Below, in pieces: positions 7,023-13,738 of a stretch of 17,509 nucleotides of DNA. The stretch lies in NCBI GenBank assembly GCA_050730835.1, contig JBOHNS010000027.1, positions 1 through 17,509 of the forward strand. Direction: 5' to 3'. A program made the position numbers and the translations under genes. The notes under the pieces were generated by a model, which saw nothing but the letters and a program-made list of their open reading frames with translations, did not search any database and was not told the DNA's origin. Position 1 is the stretch's first letter. Every line of letters begins with the position of its first letter. The DNA is from JBOHNS01 sp050730835 (GTDB taxonomy: Bacteria > Patescibacteriota > Saccharimonadia > Saccharimonadales > UBA4665).

Positions 7023-8017
7023 TGGCCGCCTCTAAATCACTCCAACTAGTCAATAAATCACTTGATAGCATGATAAGCGCGATTGAACTTTATAATAAAC
7101 CCGATTTCCGTTACAGAGAAGAAATATTTTGCGTGACAGCTATAAATAGCTGGGAACTTCTTCTAAAAGCTAAAATTCTCAAAGATAATGGTAACGATAT
7201 CAGGTCTATTTCTGTAAGAGAACACTTAATAAATAAAGATGGATCAAAAAGCAAAAAATGGAGGTACAAGGATAATCGCTCTGGCAATAAGATGACCATT
7301 GATATTTTTGCAGCTTTGAAACGCCTAAAATCAAAGGGAATTATAGATCAAATATGCTTTGAAAATATTGAAGCGTTGATTGAACTACGTGATAACTCAG
7401 TTCATTTTTACAGTGCCGACCATCTACTAAGCCAGAAAGTTCAAGAATTAGGCACAGCTAGTATAAAAAGCTACACAACTTTAATACAAGAATGGTTTTC
7501 CGTCTCGTTAGAAAAGTATAACTTCTATTTAATGCCAATGTCGTTCTTTCATATAAAAAGTTTTGATCCGATTCTAATTGGTAATCGCGATGTCGCTATA
7601 ACGAATCTCTTAGCCTATGTGGCAGAAAAAGAGAAGAAATTTCCGCCTGATCCGTCAAATCCCCATAACATTACCATCGCTATAGAAACGCGATTCACAA
7701 AATCGAGCACGATTGACGCTAAGAAGATAAGAGTAAGTTCAGATCCTAGCGCTCCTGAATTTCAAATAAGCTTAGAAGACGTAAGAAGAACTCACCCTTT
7801 AGACTACAAAGAGCTGTCGACTAAACTTCGATTACGCTACACAAACTTCAAGGAGAATCCTAAATATCATGAGATAAGAAAGCTGCTTGAAGATAATCAA
7901 AAGTACTGCTTTCATTACCCATTAAATCCTATGGCTCAGAATAGTCCAACAAAACAAATTTATGCTCCAGCAATTTTTGAAGAATTTGACAAGCATTATA
8001 CAAGGATTGCGTTATGA
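7022..8017 (+). CDS. DUF3644 protein with a HEPN-like Rx4H motif
   Basis: The start is placed at ATG 7022, inside the TAATG junction with mod, with a GAGGT Shine-Dalgarno site at 7008-7012; an in-frame ATG at 6842 lies inside mod and is rejected. The 331-residue product matches the DUF3644 pattern: KSLDSMISAIELYNKPDFRY at the start, then F-x-x-x-x-INSWELLLKAKIL. An ELRDNSVHFY segment gives R123-x4-H128, the form of the RNase active site in HEPN domains; whether DUF3644 is a HEPN RNase is my inference. The DNA is AT-rich (28% GC at 7141-7200), unlike res and most of mod, suggesting separate acquisition. It overlaps kilA-N by 4 nt (ATGA). A toxin or effector guarding the restriction system is a plausible role. 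Confidence 0.8.
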   Translation: MAASKSLQLVNKSLDSMISAIELYNKPDFRYREEIFCVTAINSWELLLKAKILKDNGNDIRSISVREHLINKDGSKSKKWRYKDNRSGNKMTIDIFAALKRLKSKGIIDQICFENIEALIELRDNSVHFYSADHLLSQKVQELGTASIKSYTTLIQEWFSVSLEKYNFYLMPMSFFHIKSFDPILIGNRDVAITNLLAYVAEKEKKFPPDPSNPHNITIAIETRFTKSSTIDAKKIRVSSDPSAPEFQISLEDVRRTHPLDYKELSTKLRLRYTNFKENPKYHEIRKLLEDNQKYCFHYPLNPMAQNSPTKQIYAPAIFEEFDKHYTRIAL

Positions 8018-8847
8018 GCCCAGTTAATAACTTATCAATGGTAATTAACGAGAGCGTGGTCAACGTAACTAAGATTAACGGCGAGGATTATATTTGTCTG
8101 ACGGATATGGCGCGCAGTTCCGGGCAAGACAGAGCGCTGTTTAGCTGGATCCGAACCAAAAATACTGTAGGATTCTTAGGACTTTGGGAGCAGCTTCACA
8201 ACCCGGACTTTAAAGTACACGAATTCGTGTACTTTAAAAACAATGCCGGAGAAAATAGCTTTAACCCATCCATTACGGAGTGGACAAGCTTGACTAACGC
8301 CAAGGGAATCGTGACTAAACGGGGTCGGTATGGCGGAACGTATGCACATAAAGACATTGCGTTTGAATTTGGAACTTGGTTAAGTCCCGAGTTCAAACTG
8401 CTGATAATTACTGAATTTCAGCGGCTCAAAGCCAGCGAGCAAAAAATAATTGAATGGGACTCAAAGCGCTATCTATCCAGGGTGAATTATCGACTCCATA
8501 CGGATTCTATTAAAAATGTACTTCTGCCAGCACTAAACATTATTGGCGATAAACAAAATTATGTTTATACGGATGAAGCTGACATGCTGAACGCTATTGT
8601 TTTTGGCAAGTCTGCCGCGCAGTGGAAGCTAGAAAATACAAAACTGGCGGTCGGTGGCAAAAATCAAAGAGATTACGCCTCACTTCAACAACTGGTAGTT
8701 TTAGCTAATCTTGAAAGTTTAAATTCACACTTGATATCACAAAAAAAGAACCAGCACGCAAGAGCGGGTATCCTGGTAAACGAAGCTCGTCGGCAGTACA
8801 TGGCGTTTGTGAGAGAAAATGACGAGCAAAAAAGGTTGGAGGGCTAA
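8014..8847 (+). CDS. KilA-N domain DNA-binding protein
   Basis: KilA-N is a DNA-binding domain common in phage and mobile-element regulators. The 277-residue product has the expected N-terminal features: YICLTDMARSSG at 26-37 and GRYGGTYAHKDIAFEFGTWL at 104-123, then SPEFKLLIITEFQRLK. The C-terminal half (about 145-277) is helical, with VYTDEADMLNAIVFG, and is of a kind often attached to bacterial KilA-N proteins. The start ATG 8014 overlaps the preceding stop (ATGA) and has AAGGA at 8002-8006. Its own gene contains a 30-bp perfect palindrome, a candidate binding site. In this operon it may act as regulator of the restriction genes; that is inference. Confidence 0.85.
   Translation: MSPVNNLSMVINESVVNVTKINGEDYICLTDMARSSGQDRALFSWIRTKNTVGFLGLWEQLHNPDFKVHEFVYFKNNAGENSFNPSITEWTSLTNAKGIVTKRGRYGGTYAHKDIAFEFGTWLSPEFKLLIITEFQRLKASEQKIIEWDSKRYLSRVNYRLHTDSIKNVLLPALNIIGDKQNYVYTDEADMLNAIVFGKSAAQWKLENTKLAVGGKNQRDYASLQQLVVLANLESLNSHLISQKKNQHARAGILVNEARRQYMAFVRENDEQKRLEG
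8209..8238. repeat. 30-bp perfect palindrome inside the kilA-N gene
   Basis: Each arm is 15 bp (left arm TTTAAAGTACACGAA, right arm its exact reverse complement), centred on GAATTC with no spacer. It encodes FKVHEFVYFK in the KilA-N protein. Perfect inverted symmetry of this length is not required by the coding sequence, so it may be an operator, a cruciform or an mRNA hairpin. Confidence 0.9.
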
Positions 8848-8850
8848 AAT

Positions 8851-8994
8851 ATGAAACTTGCTAAAAATTTCTATTATCAAAAGGACTGGCAGAAAAAAGC
8901 AATGTGCAAAAACTGCATATTGCAAATTCAGCCAAACCAGTTTCTTACAATTAATCTGCCCGCTGTTATTTCCATGCTAAAAGGCAATAAATAA
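8851..8994 (+). CDS. 47-residue CxxC small protein within the restriction operon
   Basis: This short ORF starts at ATG 8851, 3 nt after the kilA-N stop, with a strong GGAGGG Shine-Dalgarno site at 8838-8843 (7-nt spacing). It ends in a TAATG junction that overlaps the res start by one base, and the res Shine-Dalgarno-like AAAAGG (8979-8984) lies inside it. Such exact packing is strong evidence that it is translated. The product starts MKLAKNFYYQKDWQKKAMCK; C19-x2-C22 (CKNC) could bind a metal with a partner or form a disulphide. It is basic in its first half and hydrophobic in its second (FLTINLPAVISML). I recognise no family. It may be a res-coupled accessory or anti-toxin peptide, which is speculation. 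Confidence 0.7.
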   Translation: MKLAKNFYYQKDWQKKAMCKNCILQIQPNQFLTINLPAVISMLKGNK

Positions 8995-11672
8995 TGGCGC
9001 TTGATAAGGATTTTCCAACTTCGCCGTTTGAGATTTTGGATCCGGCTATTCGCTGGTTCCCGGGTGACGAACTGAATGCGAAGGATCGACAGAATTTACT
9101 GCCGCCGCTGGTTTCGGTTTTGCGCGAAAAGGTGCAGACGTGGCGCGATGGCGGCTACGAAGGGGCAAGCGCAACTTCTAAATCTTTGCTGCGGTTTTGG
9201 TTCCAAACGGAGCATATTAAAACTAGGGCCGACGGCACGACATTTGAATTCCAATATTATTTTGCGCAGCGCGAGGCGGTGGAGACGATTGTTTATTTGT
9301 ACGATGTGGTGCGTGTGCAAAGTCCGTATGATTTGATGCGGTTTGATAGTTCCGGCGCGCTGGCTAGCAGAATGTTTGAGGAAGATTGGCGGCGGTTTGT
9401 CGTAAAGATGGCTACCGGTGCTGGCAAAACGAAGATATTGGCACTGGTGCTGGTTTGGAGCTTTTTCCACAAACTGTACGAGCCGGAATCAGATTTGGCG
9501 CGCAACTTCTTGGTAATTGCACCAAACATCATCGTGCTGGATAGAATTCGCAAAGACTTTGACGGATTACGGATATTTAGTGAAGATCCGATGATTCCAG
9601 AAGTAGGTTATGACGGTCATGATTGGAGGAGTGACTTTCAGTTGAGGCTACACATACAGGACGAAATCAGTTTGACTAGCAAAACCGGCAATATATTTTT
9701 GACAAACATTCACCGGGTGTACGAACGCAAAGACAAAACACCGTCGCTGGACGACGATAATTTGATGGACTTCTTCTTAGGCCCGAGGCCAGTTGGCGCT
9801 ACTAATGATTCGCGGGTAGACTTGGGCGACATTGTGCGCGATATCGATGAGCTGGTTGTGCTGAACGACGAAGCGCATCACGTACACGACGAGAAGCTGG
9901 CTTGGTTTAAGTCTATTCAAGACATTCATAATCGCTTGAAAATGAAGGGCGGTAAACTGTCGCTGCAAATCGATGTTTCGGCTACGCCGAAAAAGAATAA
10001 CGGCGCTATATTTCCGCAAACAATTTCAGACTACCCGCTAGTTGAAGCTATTCATCAAAACGTCGTCAAGCATCCAGTTTTGCCAGACGAAGCTTCGCGC
10101 GCGGTTTTACAGGAATCGCAAAGCGCTAAGTTTACCGAAAAGTACGCCGACTACATCGACCTTGGCGTTTTGGAATGGAAAAAAGTTTATAAGGAGCAGC
10201 TAAAAAATAATAAAAAGGCTGTGTTATTTATAATGACCGACGATACTAGAAATAGTGATGACGTGGCACAATATCTGGAGTCGAATTATCCGGAATTTAA
10301 AAATACCGTGCTGACAATTCACACAAATAAAAGCGGTGAAATATCGGAAACAACATCCGGCAAAAATAAGGATGAACTTGATAAGCTTCGCGAGCAAGCA
10401 AATAGTATCGATAGCTTAACTAGCCCGTTCAAGGCCGTAGTTTCGGTGCTAATGCTAAAAGAAGGCTGGGACGTGCAAAACGTTACGACGATTGTCGGCC
10501 TGCGCGCCTATTCATCCAAAAGTAATATCTTGCCAGAACAAACGCTTGGCCGAGGATTAAGGCGCATGTATCGCGGAACAGACATTGAAGAAGAAGTTAG
10601 CGTCATTGGAACAGAAGCGTTCATTGATTTTGTACAACGAATTAAGTCCGAAGGTGTTGACCTGGAATATAAACGCATGGGCAAGGGCAGTGAAGCCAAA
10701 ACTCCGCCAGTAATTACAGTCGACGATGAAGACGTAAACAAAGATATTGACAAGCTAGATATAGAATTACCCGTACTTACACCGCGCATAAACCGCGAAT
10801 ATAAAAACTTTTCGGACATTGAAGTTGGCGGATTGCAGAAGTATGGGTTTAAGCCGATCGCAAAGCGAGCATATACAGTCGAAGAGCAACACGAAATTAC
10901 TTTTCGAGAAATCGTGAGTGATAAAGTTTCGCACACTACGACTTTACCAAGCGCACGGATTACTGACGGGTCGAGCGTAGTTGGTTATTTTGCCCAGACT
11001 ATAAAATCAGATCTTCGGCTAGTTGGCGGGTATGACGTTCTGTACGGCAAAGTTAAGGAATTTATTAGTGAGAAGTTATTCGATGAAAAAGTCAGTCTGA
11101 ATGATCTGAATATTTTGCGAAACTTGCAGGAAATCGAGGCGCGCAGAACAATAGTCGAGACATTCAAAAAAGCTATAAACGATTTAACCGTAGTAGATAA
11201 AGGCGAAGCGGAAATATCTCGAATGATAAAGCTGAGTGATACTCGGCCGTTCGTAGTTTCGCCGCAGGAAACGCTAGCACCTAAGAAAAGTATATTTAAC
11301 AAACTGATCGGTGACAGCCATTTAGAGCTGGAGTTTGCTGCATTTCTGGACAAATGCGATGATGTGCAGTCATTTGCTAAAAACTTTTTGGCTGTCGGCT
11401 TTAAGATAGACTACCAAAATTCTAAAGGTGAAATATCGAATTATTTTCCTGATTTTATAGTGCGAACGAACGATGACGACGTGTGGATTGTAGAAACAAA
11501 AGGCCTGCAAGACCTAGACGTAGAACCAAAACGAAAACGCCTACAACAGTGGATTGAAGACGTAAATAATTTGCAAGAAAAGACAAAATACCACGAATTA
11601 TTTGTAGACGAAGCCGATTTCAAAACCTATAAAGTCGGAAGCTTTGAAGCACTTGTTCGCTCTGTAAAATGA
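8994..11672 (+). CDS. res: Type III restriction endonuclease subunit Res (DEAD/DEAH helicase-nuclease)
   Basis: Res cleaves DNA after ATP-driven communication along it between inversely oriented sites and works in complex with Mod. The 892-residue product carries superfamily 2 motifs in order: Walker A ATGAGKTK at 140-147, DEAH at 292-295, SATP at 329-332, the LKEGWDVQNV region, and motif VI QTLGRGLRR at 516-524. A PD-(D/E)xK nuclease closes the protein: FPDFIVR with P819-D820 and VETKG with E834 and K836. All key residues are intact and the length is normal, so the enzyme looks active. ATG 8994 overlaps the stop of the 47-residue ORF by one base, indicating translational coupling. The gene ends in TGA about 180 bp before an IS3 element. 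Confidence 0.93.
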   Translation: MALDKDFPTSPFEILDPAIRWFPGDELNAKDRQNLLPPLVSVLREKVQTWRDGGYEGASATSKSLLRFWFQTEHIKTRADGTTFEFQYYFAQREAVETIVYLYDVVRVQSPYDLMRFDSSGALASRMFEEDWRRFVVKMATGAGKTKILALVLVWSFFHKLYEPESDLARNFLVIAPNIIVLDRIRKDFDGLRIFSEDPMIPEVGYDGHDWRSDFQLRLHIQDEISLTSKTGNIFLTNIHRVYERKDKTPSLDDDNLMDFFLGPRPVGATNDSRVDLGDIVRDIDELVVLNDEAHHVHDEKLAWFKSIQDIHNRLKMKGGKLSLQIDVSATPKKNNGAIFPQTISDYPLVEAIHQNVVKHPVLPDEASRAVLQESQSAKFTEKYADYIDLGVLEWKKVYKEQLKNNKKAVLFIMTDDTRNSDDVAQYLESNYPEFKNTVLTIHTNKSGEISETTSGKNKDELDKLREQANSIDSLTSPFKAVVSVLMLKEGWDVQNVTTIVGLRAYSSKSNILPEQTLGRGLRRMYRGTDIEEEVSVIGTEAFIDFVQRIKSEGVDLEYKRMGKGSEAKTPPVITVDDEDVNKDIDKLDIELPVLTPRINREYKNFSDIEVGGLQKYGFKPIAKRAYTVEEQHEITFREIVSDKVSHTTTLPSARITDGSSVVGYFAQTIKSDLRLVGGYDVLYGKVKEFISEKLFDEKVSLNDLNILRNLQEIEARRTIVETFKKAINDLTVVDKGEAEISRMIKLSDTRPFVVSPQETLAPKKSIFNKLIGDSHLELEFAAFLDKCDDVQSFAKNFLAVGFKIDYQNSKGEISNYFPDFIVRTNDDDVWIVETKGLQDLDVEPKRKRLQQWIEDVNNLQEKTKYHELFVDEADFKTYKVGSFEALVRSVK

Positions 11673-11720
11673 CATAATCTAAGGATTTTTAGACTTAAGT
11701 TTGATGATTATTATTCAGGA

Positions 11721-11739
11721 AAACAAGGTCTAACCTTGA
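11721..11739 (-). terminator. Intrinsic terminator for the DUF2188/Cys-rich gene pair
   Basis: A perfect 6-bp inverted repeat CAAGGT/ACCTTG (11725-11739) with a 3-nt loop is followed on the minus strand by TTTT (11721-11724). It lies about 75 nt beyond the stop of the interrupted Cys-rich gene. The rest of 11673-11813 shows no other structure and no gene. Confidence 0.45.
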
Positions 11740-11854
11740 AAAGCGCATTGTTTGCCGCCTAGTCCATAATCGTCTCACCAAAAAACCAATTCAATGTAGC
11801 CTGTGCTAGCCTTTTAGCCAGTATTGCATGCGTTGCAACAGTAATAACACCCAT

Positions 11855-11867
11855 TGGCACGTCCCCG
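11855..11867 (+). repeat. IS3 left inverted repeat (IRL)
   Basis: TGGCACGTCCCCG matches the reverse complement of the right end (TGTCAAGTCCCCG) at 11 of 13 positions and begins with TG, as IS3-family ends do. Confidence 0.85.
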
Positions 11868-11899
11868 ATAAAATCATCACTGAGTCTCTAGAGCTCATA

Positions 11900-11905
11900 T
11901 ATACT
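11900..11905 (+). promoter_or_regulatory. -10 element of the IS3 transposase operon
   Basis: TATACT lies 50 nt before the orfA start inside the element; the -35 is poor (TCACTG at 17 nt spacing). Confidence 0.3.
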
Positions 11906-11916
11906 ACAACTAAATA

Positions 11917-11939
11917 GGTAGTGGCCTGGCGTCGCTACC
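11917..11939 (+). promoter_or_regulatory. Stem-loop in the IS3 leader
   Basis: GGTAGTG and CGCTACC can form a 7-bp stem (one G-U pair) just upstream of the orfA ribosome binding site (AAAGG at 11942-11946). Leader hairpins of this type limit transposase synthesis from outside transcription in several ISs; that role here is inference. Confidence 0.35.
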
Positions 11940-11955
11940 AGAAAGGTTCTTTCAT

Positions 11956-12201
11956 ATGGCTCAATATATTAGTAATGACAAGAAACAAGAGATTGTTAGT
12001 AAGGTGCGGGATGGTGGAGCAGCCGTATCATCGCTAGCCGTAGAGTACGGGGTTAGCACCAAAAGCATCTACACGTGGCTACGAGATGGCATAAAAGGAG
12101 ACAACAGCGTCCTGCAGATCAATCGCTTGAAGCGTGAGAACGAGATGCTATACGGCTTGCTCGGTAAACTTACCGCGGAGACCTCCCGCTCAAAAAAATA
12201 G
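11956..12201 (+). CDS. IS3-family transposase OrfA
   Basis: The 81-residue product is a helix-turn-helix protein that binds the IS ends. Residues 10-45 hold the HTH (KQEIVSKVRDGGAAVSSLAV then YGVSTKSIYTWLRDG), and residues 55-78 form a leucine-zipper-like helix (VLQINRLKRENEMLYGLLGK). The length is typical for OrfA. AAAGG (11942-11946) serves as ribosome binding site 9 nt upstream. The gene ends in TAG immediately after the A7 run, so a minus-one slip produces the OrfAB fusion transposase. Confidence 0.92.
   Translation: MAQYISNDKKQEIVSKVRDGGAAVSSLAVEYGVSTKSIYTWLRDGIKGDNSVLQINRLKRENEMLYGLLGKLTAETSRSKK
12192..12198 (+). promoter_or_regulatory. Programmed -1 frameshift site (A7)
   Basis: The heptamer A AAA AAA, in the X XXY YYZ register of the orfA frame, directly precedes the orfA TAG. 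The minus-one frame is the orfB frame and is open across the site, as expected for IS3-type OrfAB production. Confidence 0.8.
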
Positions 12202-12206
12202 AGCTG

Positions 12207-13061
12207 GTGGGCGAAGCTGGCGTTGGCTTTAAGGCCAGGCTGTGCGCCTGCTTCGGATTGGAACGCAGTAGTATCTACAAGCCACGCGTTCAGGCAGCCC
12301 TACACAATGAATTGTCTGAACAAATCCGAGTAGTACTACTAATCCACCCATACTATGGTCATAGGCGGGTAGCCGACGAGCTGCAGATTGGCAAGAACCG
12401 CGCCCGGAGGGTTATGCGTGCCACGGGTATACCGCCACCAAAGCGACGTAAGCAATATACCAAGGCCAGCAATAGTAGTAAGCCAGCCCCACCTAACTTG
12501 CTTAAGGAACAACAACTAGTAGCTAACTATCCTCATCATATCTGGGCAGCTGACTTCACCTATTTGTGGTTCCAGGGCAGGTTTTACTACCTGGCGACCG
12601 TGATTGATCACTATTCCAGGCTAGTCGTTGGCTGGAGCCTGGGCACGCACCATAACGCCGAGCTAATTACTTCTGCCCTCATGGACGCTGTCAGCCATTA
12701 CCGGCCGCCAGCTATTGCCCACAATGATCGAGGTAGCGAATACCTAAGTCGCCACTACCAGACTATTTGTGACAGCCTGGAGATAACACCTAGCGCCAGC
12801 GCGCCTGGTTCGCCATGGCAAAACAGTTTCCAGGAGTCGTTCTATAGCAACTTCAAGCTAGAGCTAGGTGATATTAGCAGGTTAGGTGATCCGAGTAGGT
12901 TATTCGAGGCGATTGCCCTGCAGCTGCACTACTACACCAACAGGCGGATCCATTCAACACTACACACGAACCCAGCGGCTTACGCCGCTAGCTTCACCGA
13001 ACAAAAACAACAGAGTACAACAGAGGTCGGAGACAAAGTGATGCCAAAAACGGGGACTTGA
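12207..13061 (+). CDS. IS3-family transposase OrfB (DDE integrase domain)
   Basis: OrfB supplies the catalytic domain that cuts and joins IS ends. The 284 residues, counted from GTG 12207, begin with an HTH-21 region (YYGHRRVADELQIGKNRARR) and then the rve integrase core: D116 in WAADFTYLW, D174 in HNDRGSEY and E210 in NSFQESF, with 35 residues between the last two, the family's D(35)E spacing. The C-terminal part has the usual YYTNRRIHSTL motif. It is likely made mainly as an OrfAB fusion by minus-one slippage on A7; independent initiation at the GTG is not supported by a clear ribosome site. The stop codon lies inside the right terminal repeat. Confidence 0.95.
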   Translation: MGEAGVGFKARLCACFGLERSSIYKPRVQAALHNELSEQIRVVLLIHPYYGHRRVADELQIGKNRARRVMRATGIPPPKRRKQYTKASNSSKPAPPNLLKEQQLVANYPHHIWAADFTYLWFQGRFYYLATVIDHYSRLVVGWSLGTHHNAELITSALMDAVSHYRPPAIAHNDRGSEYLSRHYQTICDSLEITPSASAPGSPWQNSFQESFYSNFKLELGDISRLGDPSRLFEAIALQLHYYTNRRIHSTLHTNPAAYAASFTEQKQQSTTEVGDKVMPKTGT

Positions 13062-13063
13062 CA
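13051..13063 (-). repeat. IS3 right inverted repeat (IRR)
   Basis: CGGGGACTTGACA is the inverse counterpart of the left end, ends in CA, and is followed by the CAT duplication. Confidence 0.85.
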
Positions 13064-13246
13064 CATCGATATCTGAATACCAACCAGGAAACTTCTGTCT
13101 AGCAGCTAATATTGCTTGCCAGCAATTAGCAAAATAACCAATCTCCAGCCTGTGTTCAGGCGCAGCTGGGAATGGGCAACCGATTGTATGTAGCTCATGC
13201 TGGCCATTTGGTTGCGCATCTGAATTTAGATAGTAGTACGCCGTAA

Positions 13247-13489
13247 CTAGCCTCGCCTCCTAGCCGGATCGTTTCCGTAGCTGTTACGGTTTTGTATTTG
13301 GCCGTTCTTGCCGTGCTCGAACATTTCAAGCTTGTTGTTGATGGCTATTTGTCGTGCTTCGGCAAGCGCGTCTACCTTATTTTCGTAAACGCCGCTAGCG
13401 CGCTGGGCGCCTTCGCGTTTTACCGACCAGTCCAGCTGGCCATTTGATTTGTTTGGTACTACGTGAATGTCGCGTTTGTTGTTTGCCAT
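13247..13489 (-). CDS. DUF2188 family protein
   Basis: The 80-residue product starts MANNKRDIHVVPNKSNGQLD and continues WSVKREGAQRASGVYENKVD, then ALAEARQIA. The H-V-V-P-x-x-x-x-x-W-x-V-K-x-E-G-x-x-R-A-S pattern and the short length are those of DUF2188, small widespread bacterial proteins of unknown function. The start ATG has AAGGAG 8 nt upstream, and that Shine-Dalgarno site lies in one arm of an inverted repeat. The stop is 2 nt before the start position of the interrupted Cys-rich gene, so both were one operon. The C-terminal tail (RNSYGNDPARRRG) is polar and basic. Confidence 0.9.
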   Translation of the reverse strand: MANNKRDIHVVPNKSNGQLDWSVKREGAQRASGVYENKVDALAEARQIAINNKLEMFEHGKNGQIQNRNSYGNDPARRRG

Positions 13490-13497
13490 GGCGGCAA

Positions 13498-13553
13498 CTC
13501 CTTATTCTCTAGCCTTAAACTAGGATTATTTAATGTTGTGCTAGAATAAGGAG
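13498..13553 (-). promoter_or_regulatory. Inverted repeat that can sequester the DUF2188 Shine-Dalgarno site
   Basis: The plus strand carries CTCCTTATTCTCTAGC (13498-13513) and GCTAGAATAAGGAG (13540-13553). As minus-strand RNA the far arm can pair over 14 bp, with a 2-nt bulge, to the near arm that contains the AAGGAG ribosome site; the loop is 26 nt. This would hide the start site in one conformation. It may alternatively be a DNA operator. No clear promoter for this transcript is visible, so it is not certain that both arms are transcribed. Confidence 0.5.
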
Positions 13554-13578
13554 CGTACAGAGTGTCCAATTTTGGCAC

Positions 13579-13611
13579 GCTTAAATACCAGCTTCGGCTG
13601 GTATTTTGCTT
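13579..13611. terminator. UUCG-capped hairpin between divergent genes
   Basis: AAATACCAGC and GCTGGTATTT (13583-13592 and 13597-13606) form a perfect 10-bp stem around a TTCG tetraloop; GCTTAA outside it partly extends the pairing. The plus strand has only TTTT (within GGTATTTTG) after the stem. It sits between diverging genes, so it could stop read-through or act as a leader structure. Apart from this hairpin, the ribosome-site repeat and the promoter at its right end, I see nothing in 13490-13773. Confidence 0.45.
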
Positions 13612-13738
13612 AAGTTCTAACAATGGCGGAATTTTAAGCATTTCGCTACGAACCTTTTGACAAAACTCCCGCTACATTTTTGTCCTTAGCGGCTCGACAA
13701 TTGTACTTTAGCACGTGCCTATATTTGTAGCAAGTATA

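Larger units (their letters stand above)
11855..13063 (+). mobile_element. Complete IS3-family insertion sequence, 1209 bp
   Basis: The element is bounded by imperfect 13-bp inverted repeats and flanked by the 3-bp direct repeat CAT (11852-11854 and 13064-13066), a normal target duplication for IS3-type elements. It carries orfA and orfB joined by an A7 slippage site. The boundaries are independently confirmed because precise removal restores an interrupted reading frame. Both ORFs look intact and the DDE residues are present, so the element may be active. Confidence 0.95.
11814..13244 (-). pseudogene. Small Cys-rich protein gene interrupted by an IS3-family element
   Basis: On the minus strand the flank right of the IS (13064-13244) reads AYYYLNSDAQPNGQHELHT, then a Cys and a C-terminal ...PGWYSDID. 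The flank left of it continues GCYYCCNACNTG and stops at 11814-11816. Joining both flanks with one copy of the CAT duplication gives an unbroken 72-codon frame. The YYLN-x-x-AQPNG-x-H-E-x-H pattern with a terminal Cys-x-x-Cys-Cys cluster is that of short bacterial proteins of unknown function that I recognise by pattern only. The start position holds ACG, one transition from ATG, with GAGG 6 nt upstream and the DUF2188 stop 2 nt before it, so the start codon also seems lost. It is inactive as it stands. Confidence 0.85.
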
